Positions 7,660 through 15,056 of a stretch of 15,056 nt of DNA are shown here, in pieces; within the stretch, counting starts at the first letter, position 1, and every line of letters starts with the position of its first letter. The position numbers and the translations under genes are program-made. Under the pieces are notes generated by a model. It had not been told where the DNA came from and did not search any database. It was given only the letters and a program-made list of their open reading frames with translations. The DNA is from Gamarada debralockiae (taxonomy: Eukaryota; Ascomycota; Leotiomycetes; Helotiales; Hyphodiscaceae): positions 1-15,056 of the forward strand of contig NXFV01000079.1 in assembly GCA_002803225.1 (NCBI GenBank). Reading direction: 5' to 3'.

Positions 7660-10262
7660 TAACTCCTACAATAACCTATGACATTAATATTTGTCTTATT
7701 ATTGATCTTTATGTCTAGAGAAGTCTCTTTATCCAAGTATTATAGAAGGAACGAAATGCAAGTATAGCGCTTCCCGATTACGCTAGGTATTACACGTGAT
7801 CTCAGTGAGGGATAAAACTAGAACGAAAGCTAACGATATAAAACGAAGGTCATAACACTCGAATATATTGTAAAATATATCTGAAAAAGAAGTATAAAAT
7901 TAGGGTTTATTATATTATTAGTTACTAGACTTAGACTTGCCTTAGTTTATAGCTTTATTAATATTAGATCTTAGGTACTATTATTAGTATACAGGAGAGT
8001 TTTTAGCTTAGTTAAAATATATTTAAGACTTATAGTTATAGGTAGAAGTTATAGAGACCCTAGTAGGCTAATAACTAAACCTAATTTAAGAAAGAGGAGA
8101 AGTTAGCTAAAGAAAAGAATTAAATTTCTAAGGAATAAGATATTAAGAAATATAAATCCTAAAGCTATTATAAAGGGAAGAAATTAAATAAGATAGCCTA
8201 TACTATCTACTAAGTAGATTATAATACCTTTAAAAGTAAAGTATAAATAAAGGGAAGTCTAAAAGCTAGAAAATAAGGTTATTATAGGATTTTATCTTTT
8301 AATTCTCTTAATTCTTTATTTGATTATAAGATTCTTATTTTTAAGAGTATCTCTCTTATATTAAAGAGCTATACTATTAAGAAATAAGGCTTATAGATAT
8401 AAGTTTAAGTATAGATCTAAGTAATTTTCTTAGACTTAAGGGGAAAAAGTATTAAAAAGTATATTAAAAGGAAATAAAGTCTTATATTTAAAAAATCGAA
8501 AAGACCTATTATTAGACTTAGTTATATAAATAATTAATAAATTATATATTGATTCAATAATAACCTGATCACATAGGCACGGCAATATAGGCAGGGCTAG
8601 GGCTTAGGTTATATATATATTACTAATTAAGAGTATAGAAAAGAAGCTCTTACGAGTAATATATAATATATAACCTTTGGAAGGTCCCGAAAGCTCGCTT
8701 AGGTCACGTGCTCCCGGTATACGATGTCTTAGCTCTTAGAGCTATAATACTAACCTATTCTAATACTCCTACTTAGATTAAGAGCTAGACCTTAACTACT
8801 ACTTAATACCTCTATTATAGTAATAACTAAATCCTTATATATAACTATAGGTAGTTTGCCAAAGGCTAGAGCAAGGGCTACTATATAGCCCCCTACTAGC
8901 TCGCGCTAGTAAGGTCTCTTATATATAAGTTCAAGCTCTCTCTAGAGCTTTCCTTTTCTTCTAAGAGCTATTATAACCTCTATTACAACTCCTACTATCT
9001 ACTAGTCCTATTATTGTCTTAAAGTATTTAAACTATAGCTAAGCTAATAGCTTAGTTATCCTATTAGCTATTATCTCTTTAGTTAGTATATATATAATTA
9101 TTATCTTATTTTACTCTTTAAGATTATATATAAAGTAATAGCTAATATTAATATACTTTAAATATTTATATAAGTAGGGGTTCTTAAGTAATATAATAGC
9201 TTCTTAGTTATTTCTATATATATTAACTATAATATTATTTAAAGTAATATATTAATAATACTTTATATCTCTTAATACTTATATTACTTATTAATTAAGC
9301 TTAGCTATAAGTATAGTAGTTATATACTTTAATTTAGTACTTAATATTATAACTAACTTTTACTTATAACTTATATAAGCTATAATTCCTTCTTTAAGTT
9401 AAATAATTATATTAAAGATACTTTTATAGTTAAATTAATTATTAGCTTAGTTAGTATTTATATAAGTAATTAAGTTTTAATTAGCTTCTTTAAGACTAAA
9501 ATATATCTTTTACTTAATTATAACTCTTAAGTATTAAAGTAAGTCTTTTAATACTTAGCTATAATATTCTATTAAGTCTATTATAAATTAACTAAGTCTT
9601 TTAACTATAAAGTTAATATTAAATTATATATAGACTATTATAAATATAATACTTTTAATTACTTATTAATATTCTACTCTATTAATATATATATTATTAT
9701 TAATAGTAAAGTATAGTATATTATAACTAAAGATAAAAATAAATTAAGTTATCTTCTTTTTATATATAGTATATAAGATCTTAAATCTTATTAATATACT
9801 TTTAAGATATTACTCTTAGTTAATATAAAGTATATAATTTATATAGTCTTTAGTAATTTATATACTAAGAATCTTTTTAATCTCCTTTAAATACTTAGTA
9901 ATAAATCTTAAAAAGAGCTTTTATTTAAACTATATAATAATATTAGTTATTAGTATTACTATAATAATATTATTAATATAGATTAGTACTATAAGACTAT
10001 TAATAAAGTAAGTAAATAAATATAGTTTAGTTTAACTTTAGATAAAACTTTATCTCTTTATATAGCTTTATATAAGTTAATTTTAATTATATACTAATTA
10101 CTTTAGCCTATAAAGATTATAAAGTATATAAAAGAATTATCTTTTTTTAATAGTAATATCTAGTAGTAGTTTTAGCTAAATAGTCTTTTTTAAATAAGAC
10201 TTAATAAATATATTTTTAATATTAAAAATATAATATTTTAAGTCCTTTATTATAACTATAAT
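7660..10262. other. AT-rich, ORF-less block (RIP-type), left part
   Basis: Very rich in TA, TTAA and AATA words with stops in every frame; no protein family can be recognised. The composition and the RIP-killed transposons nearby suggest eroded transposon sequence. Slightly richer patches near 7790-7860 and 8570-8960 may be less mutated relics. An imperfect stem-loop, GGTTATATATATATTAC against GTAATATATAATATATAACC, lies at about 8604-8677. Confidence 0.75.
8895..8910 (+). repeat. Core motif related to the solo LTR, copy A
   Basis: ACTAGC-TCGC-GCTAGT followed by AAGG, an inverted repeat that also occurs in the solo LTR (10347-10362) and, degraded, at 11081-11096. The sequence around it (about 8870-8975: CTACTATATAGCC before it; ATAAGTTCAAGCTCT then CTTTTCTTCT after it) parallels the LTR, so a divergent LTR relic is likely. 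Confidence 0.5.
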
Positions 10263-10514
10263 TGTCACGGCGCGCGAATCACGTGATACGGGATTTCCCC
10301 CGCCTGGCGGGGGAAATCAACTAGAGCTGCTATATTTAGGACTCTTGTTAGCTTGCGCTAGTAAGGACCCTATATTAGTATAGTCCTAGGTCCTGTACAT
10401 AAGCTCAAGCTTCTTATAAAGCTCTTTTCTTCTTCTTCTTTCTTTAGCTTTAGATTCTTAATATAAACGAGCGTTCACCTATTCCTTTGGGTCTTATCTA
10501 GTGTAGCCGTCACA
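10263..10514. mobile_element. Solo LTR of an LTR retrotransposon, with 5-bp target duplication
   Basis: The 252-bp unit starts TGTCACGG and ends CCGTCACA, the TG...CA form with nearly inverted 8-bp ends (one mismatch). It is flanked by perfect direct repeats ATAAT at 10258-10262 and 10515-10519, as left by integrase. No internal retrotransposon sequence adjoins either side, so recombination between two LTRs probably removed the interior. It contains a GC-rich palindrome, a CACGTG-centred palindrome at 10279-10288 and a TATAAAG-like site followed by a CT-rich stretch. It is clearly less AT-rich than its surroundings, so it is either younger or too short to be RIPed. Copia or gypsy origin cannot be decided. 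Confidence 0.85.
10292..10318. repeat. 27-bp GC-rich perfect palindrome in the solo LTR
   Basis: The arms GATTTCCCCCGCC (10292-10304) and GGCGGGGGAAATC (10306-10318) are perfect complements around a single T. It could form a strong hairpin. Its C-runs are conspicuous inside very AT-rich surroundings. Confidence 0.95.
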
Positions 10515-12857
10515 ATAATAAGAAATATATAAAGGCTATTAATTTAGATAGTAAAGATAAATATCTTAATATAATTCTTTCCTTAGACTTATATAAAGTC
10601 TTAAGTAATTAATTATATCTTAAACTATTTAATTATATTATTAACTTTTATTTTAATTATAAAGACTTATTTTATATTAATAATATTAACTTCTTTAGAA
10701 GGAACTTATACTTTTTATATACTATTACTTTAAAGTAATATAAGCTCTTTTAATATTATATCTTACTATTACTTACTATAAAGTAAGTCTAATACTATAG
10801 TATTATATAACTAAGAAATAGTAATTTCTATAACTTAAGATATTATAAAGTATATCTCTTTAGTCTTATTAGTATCTTTATAGCTTATAGCCTATAATAC
10901 TACTTTATTATTATATAGATTTAGCTTAGTCTTCTTATTTACCTTAGGTATAGTAATTATTACTTAAATAAGTCGAATATTATATTTTAGCTTTTCTTTA
11001 TTATTACGTTTTTATTTATAAAGAAAATATTTATAGAGGAGTTAGAGAGATATAGCTTGTACTTACTTGGAGAGGAGCTTACTAGCTTATACTAGTAAAG
11101 GCCTTATTAGTTATAATATAGGCTTAGTTATATCTAGAGAGAGGCTTTATATTACTTTAAGTAAAGTAGTTACTTATAGGCTATCTTATAAAGTAACTAA
11201 TAATTATAATAGAGCTAGCTTATATTTTTTAGACTAGGCCTAGGAAATATAGGTAGTAAGACTTAGTTTTATATTAGCTAGAACTAGTAGTATATTAGAA
11301 GTTTTAGTAAAGTTATTATTCTTTTCTAATATCTACTCTTCCTTCTCTTAATTATCTTTATCTTTATTATCTATATCTATATTATTCTTAGTAAATATAA
11401 GAATGTTTTCTAGAGGAGTAAAATTTAGGATAACTACTTATAGAGTAGTTCTTAATACTAGTTTGTTATTATATTATACTTCTAGTTAAGGAAGTAGTCT
11501 AATAAATCTAAGAGATTATCTAACTAGCTTTCTATTAGAGAGTTTATTATAGGTTTCTTATTAATTAACTCTTAGTCTAATAATATTTAAATTAATATCT
11601 CTACTATAGTAGCTTTTATTAATATTAATAATACTTACTTAAATTATAGTATATTAATCTAGTATATAGACTTAGAGTTACTTTATAATATTATTCTTAT
11701 ATCTTATAAATACTTTAACTTTCTCTTAATTTATTAGCTTATTTTATTATTTATCTTTAAAGTAAGATTTAAAATTAATATAAATATAATATTTACTCTC
11801 TTATATTTTAATATAATTAATATCTAATTTAATACTAAAGTATATATACTTAAGATAAACTTTCTTTTTATTTCGAATTAAATTAATTTTTTATTTAGTA
11901 TAATTCTTAATATAAGTATTTATCTTAATAGTTTTATCTTAAAATTCTAAAGAAAGATTTATATCTTTTAGTATTACTTATATTATCTCTTTAGATATTA
12001 GAATATAATATTTATTAATATTATTTTAATAAAAGCTATATATAATAATAAACTTAATATAAATATCTTTAGTATCTCTTTATTTCTTTAAGATTTTAAT
12101 TAACTTTAGTATATTATTAATTTATATTACTTTAATCTTATATTTTAACTTTAGTTTAATAAGTAGCTAAAATTTAATTAACTTAAAAATAATCTTATTT
12201 TATATTTTTATTAAAATAATTTATTTTTTTCTTATAAAGCTATTAATAATTTCTATAAAATAATAGTTATCTTATAATAAGTATAGAAATAAATTAATAA
12301 TATTAACTAATAATTAATTAAGTAGAATATCTTTTTATTTACTAAAAGTTTTTAAAAATCTTTTATATATCTTAGTTATTTTATATATTTTATATACTAG
12401 TAAATTATTAAAAATAATAATTAAACTTAAAAGTATAATAACTTTATAAAATAATTAAATTTTCTTAAGTCTAAAATAAGTAAAATATTAATATTAAAGT
12501 ATATAATAAGCTAACTATTTTACTCTTTAAATAATAATTAATACTTTCTTAAGAAGTAAAAAGAACTCTTATTAGTATAAGTTAATAAGCTTTTTAACTT
12601 TTACTTTTATTAATATTATTAGTTTAGCTATATTTTTACTAATTAATTTAATATTACTTATATTAATATTATATAAAGTTATATTTAAATAGCTTTTAAT
12701 TAAAAATAAGAATTCTATTCTCTTTTTATATATATAGTTATTTAAAGCTTTACTTATACTAATAATAATATAAACTCTTTTACTTTAAATAGCTTTAAAT
12801 ATAACTTAATTATATAATTTAAAGTATATTTTCTTATTATCTCAGTGTTATAGTCTA
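10515..12857. other. AT-rich, ORF-less block (RIP-type), right part
   Basis: Nearly all A/T in long stretches, with no frame of recognisable protein. A degraded copy of the LTR core motif (ACTAG-N6-CTAGT then AAAGG) is at 11081-11101. The block ends abruptly at the C-run at 12858. Most likely transposon DNA mutated beyond recognition. Confidence 0.75.
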
Positions 12858-12868
12858 CCCCCCCCCCC
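12858..12868. repeat. 11-base C run at a composition boundary
   Basis: Eleven consecutive C (G on the minus strand) separate extremely AT-rich DNA on the left from moderately AT-rich DNA on the right. On the minus strand the G-run is followed by TAGACTATAACACTG, which resembles a polypurine tract next to an LTR start, but I found no LTR end to confirm it. Confidence 0.6.
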
Positions 12869-13990
12869 GAGTTTAGTGGCCTCTATGTTAGGCAAGGTAC
12901 GTGTATAGGCCTGCCGCTACTTTCAATATCTATAAGAGTTGTGCTCCCCCCGCTACTCGGCTATCTTCTTTATTAACTCTTTCTAATACTCCTGTGCTTA
13001 GTCGTTTTCGCTAGACTATACGCCGTCAACCCCTCTTACGTCGACCCACTTAAAATGCCCCTTAATTGGCCTCGTTACAGCTAAATACCTAAATAGCATA
13101 GCTAGTTTAAAGCCAAAACCCTCAATCTCTCACTTTAAATTCGATGCTCTTAACTATTACGACGGTAATCATTCCTCTAGATCGCCTTGCATTAGCTAAG
13201 ATACGAGTATAAGGTTAACTTAGCTCCCTCTCCTCGCCGTTACACTATCATAACCCTTACAATAATACTCGTTAGTAATTACAATAGTAAAGGCTTGCCC
13301 TTAGTATTCCTTTTATACGCTGTAACCGAGCCAATCGAAGAAATACCTTACAGCAAGATAGCTAGCTTCTACCTAACTATGCCATGGAATTACGTATTAG
13401 TAGAAAGATCTTAGTAAGTTCCCTAGTACCTTAGAGACAATTATATTCGCTAAGTACCTTAATCTAGGCTAACTTATAACGAGAAGGGCCGATCTCTACT
13501 TATATAGCTATGACAAGTGATAGATTGTATTATTGAAGCTTTAGCTAGGCATCTTATAGACCGACTACGAAATACTAGCAGTAGGAGAACTAGGTTATAA
13601 GGGGGCAAGGAGACGTAGACAAGCAGACAAATTATATGGCCTCGGAAGGAGTTCGATCCGCGGCCGTAGTATATTAGAAGGATAGATCTAGTGATTAAAG
13701 GCTATTCTGTAGATCCTTTAGTTCAAGGCGCTACTGTAACAGGACTTACGCGGCGCTAGAATAGGCATAGTATAATCTACGCTACAAGGTTTTAATTCTA
13801 TAAAGGGAAGGCCGTTTGGGCTTAGCTATATAGAGAGTAGGATTAAATTAATCACAGGCTAATTTCTTAATCTTTAATAAAGCCAAGAGACGCTAGAGAT
13901 TATATAATATATAAGTCCTAGCAAAAGCCTAGAGGGGCTAAGATTTTATACGCAAGATTAGATTAATTTTATAATAGTATATAGCAGTTG
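12869..13990. other. Unresolved, moderately AT-rich segment
   Basis: It holds GC-bearing words such as CCGCGGCCG and GACGTAGAC and is less mutated than 9000-12850. Frames interrupted only by stops derivable from Gln, Arg or Trp codons can be followed on both strands: on the minus strand from about 13620 to 12860, including GFGFKLAMLFRYLAVTRPIK and RQAYTRTLPNIEATKL; on the plus strand from about 13370 to 14000. Neither matches a family I know, and RIP-type stops make every frame look recoverable, so I call no gene. It is probably the flank or body of a second, older element into which the gypsy copy inserted. Confidence 0.4.
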
Positions 13991-14394
13991 TGTAATAGCT
14001 ACTAATAGCTAGAGGGCAGTAGGAGAGATTATAGTATATCGGAGAAGTAGCAATAGGGGAAGGGAGATAATAATGATTATATTAAAAAGAGGTTCTATAG
14101 TACTAGTACACTTATGTAATATAAAACTTAAGCTTGTCTTCCCTAAGTAAGGTTAATAGGCCTTACTTATCCTTTACTCTAGACTCCTAGCTTTATATAT
14201 TAGCTGTACTATTACTAACTCTATAATTGACTATATACTAACTAACTACTAACTAATCGCTGACTATTCTTAACTATATAGATATATTAAGCCTAGCTCA
14301 AGTAATAATTACTATATGAAATCGCCTATATAATCGCCCGTATAATCGCCTGTGAAATCGCCTGTGTACTTTCAGGAGCTAGGCTCTTATTACA
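13991..14394 (-). mobile_element. Probable 3' LTR of the gypsy element
   Basis: In minus-strand orientation it starts TGTAATAAGAGCC directly after the polypurine tract and is proposed to end GCTATTACA, giving matching terminal inverted repeats TGTAATA/TATTACA and a length of 404 bp. A TATATAAAG promoter-like box lies at 14191-14199. The start next to the tract is well placed. The far end is inferred only from the inverted terminus, because the 5' LTR and the matching target duplication are outside the window. Confidence 0.55.
14320..14367. repeat. Four tandem copies of a 12-bp repeat inside the LTR
   Basis: AATCGCC starts at 14320, 14332, 14344 and 14356, an exact 12-bp period with small changes in the last five bases. 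It lies just inside the LTR start, in the U3 part, where short repeats often serve as enhancer-like sites. Confidence 0.85.
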
Positions 14395-14408
14395 ACTATC
14401 CCCCTTCT
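14395..14408 (-). promoter_or_regulatory. Polypurine tract of the gypsy element
   Basis: The minus strand reads AGAAGGGGGATAGT immediately before the LTR start TGTAATA. A purine run at this place primes plus-strand DNA synthesis in LTR retrotransposons. Confidence 0.6.
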
Positions 14409-14644
14409 AAGACTACTTGTCTACAAGGAGCTAGGCTCGTATTGAACTAATAGTCTTAGCTGTCCTCATTAAAACCTAGTAGGAAAAAAGAGTAATAGCT
14501 AATGTTATAGTATAGTAGTTCTAGTTATTAGGTGACCTAAGCGAGGTTCTTATAATTATAAGACTTATATCATGCCTTAGGCATTAACTTCCTCGGAAAA
14601 TCCCTAGTACCTTAGGTAATAGTTTAAGTTCGACCTTAGTGTTA
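14409..14644 (-). other. Gypsy 3' untranslated region
   Basis: Sequence between the end of the pol frame and the polypurine tract, without recognisable coding. A 13-bp word AGGAGCTAGGCTC at 14426-14438 is repeated exactly at 14374-14386 inside the LTR. Confidence 0.5.
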
Positions 14645-15056
14645 TTAAGTCTCCCTAGCTTTCCTAGCCTTTTCGTATTTTTGTATCGCTCCTTATATAT
14701 TTCCTATACTATCCTTAGGCACCTAGAGATTATACTTAATCGGCTATTCTTCCTACTTTACTAAGTAGTAAGTCTATCCCTTAATAATAGCCTAGTCCTT
14801 TACTTCTTTAATCTCCTATTCTTTATTATCCTCTAGGTCTAGTAGAGATATAAGGGGTTAACTGTCCTTAGGCTTATACTTGTTAATAGCCTAAATAGGG
14901 AATATATTATATAGTCGGTTGTATTTTTTAGGAAGGGCTAGTTAATAGGCCTATATACTAATGTATTCTAGAATCTATAAGAGTCTAATCTATCTAAGTT
15001 ATAGCTTTTTATCCTTGATCCTTAGGTTCCTTATAAATAGCTTAACTAGGTCTCCT
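14645..15056 (-). pseudogene. Ty3/gypsy Pol: integrase C-terminus and chromodomain, RIP-killed, partial
   Basis: The minus strand from the right edge reads GDLVKLFIRNLRIKDKKL, the GPY/F-type integrase C-terminal module, then ALPKKYNRLYNIFPI, then an acidic linker LLDLEDNKE, and a chromodomain YYLVK*EE*PIKYNL*VP, ending at TAA 14645-14647. The three chromodomain stops (14753-14755, 14744-14746, 14723-14725) stand exactly where the family has Trp in K-W-x-x-W-P and W-x-P, so each is TGG-to-TAG. More stops precede them. Family knowledge: integrase inserts the cDNA and the chromodomain targets chromatin (chromovirus clade of fungal gypsy elements). The reverse transcriptase and RNase H would lie beyond the right edge. 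No frameshift occurs in the visible 137 codons. Confidence 0.87.

Noticed and set aside
13640..13662. GTTCGATCC, a tRNA B-box-like word
   Set aside because: No A box, acceptor stem or cloverleaf can be formed around it.
13700..13745. Possible LTR end plus primer-binding site on the minus strand (TGTTACA then GTAGCGCC)
   Set aside because: Suggestive of a gypsy 5' end, but no matching LTR start or target duplication was found, so I did not annotate it.

Overview
The window looks like a filamentous ascomycete (Pezizomycotina) genome. Genes carry short GT-AG introns of 47-177 nt, gene families are typical of these fungi (an IPNS-like 2-oxoglutarate oxygenase, a 2EXR-domain protein, a drug:H+ antiporter-like MFS transporter, ankyrin repeats), and GC-balanced gene DNA alternates with strongly AT-rich, ORF-less blocks. 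In the transposons, tryptophan and glutamine codons have repeatedly become stops by C:G-to-T:A change, the signature of repeat-induced point mutation (RIP).

Layout. 1-381: the tail of an ankyrin-repeat gene with an in-frame stop (+). 609-1898: a two-exon 2OG-Fe(II) oxygenase (-), the only gene that looks intact. 2206-2737: a 2EXR-domain pseudogene (-). 2781-3739 and 5613-6618: the two halves of one MFS transporter gene (-), split by a 1,871-bp Tc1/mariner-type (pogo/Fot1-like) DNA transposon at 3742-5612. The transposon has ~81-bp terminal inverted repeats, a TA target duplication and a full-length but RIP-killed transposase. 6619-7576: the MFS upstream region, no gene supported. 7578-7655: three 30-bp tandem repeats at the edge of the AT-rich domain. 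About 7660-12857: extremely AT-rich sequence with no readable gene, holding a well-defined 252-bp solo LTR (10263-10514) with a 5-bp target duplication. 12858-13990: a less AT-rich unresolved stretch that begins at an 11-C run. 13991-15056: the 3' end of a Ty3/gypsy retrotransposon on the minus strand (integrase C-terminus plus chromodomain, polypurine tract, LTR), continuing past the right edge.

How it fits together. The left 7 kb is an accessory gene neighbourhood in decay: four of five protein genes are broken by transposition, nonsense changes or frameshifts. The right 7.4 kb is nested, RIP-eroded transposons. I see no evidence of a new enzymatic or defence system. The most informative structures are the transposon-split MFS gene, whose reading frame closes exactly when the element and one TA are removed, and the solo LTR with its GC-rich palindrome. 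No database search was possible; family names rest on motif recognition.
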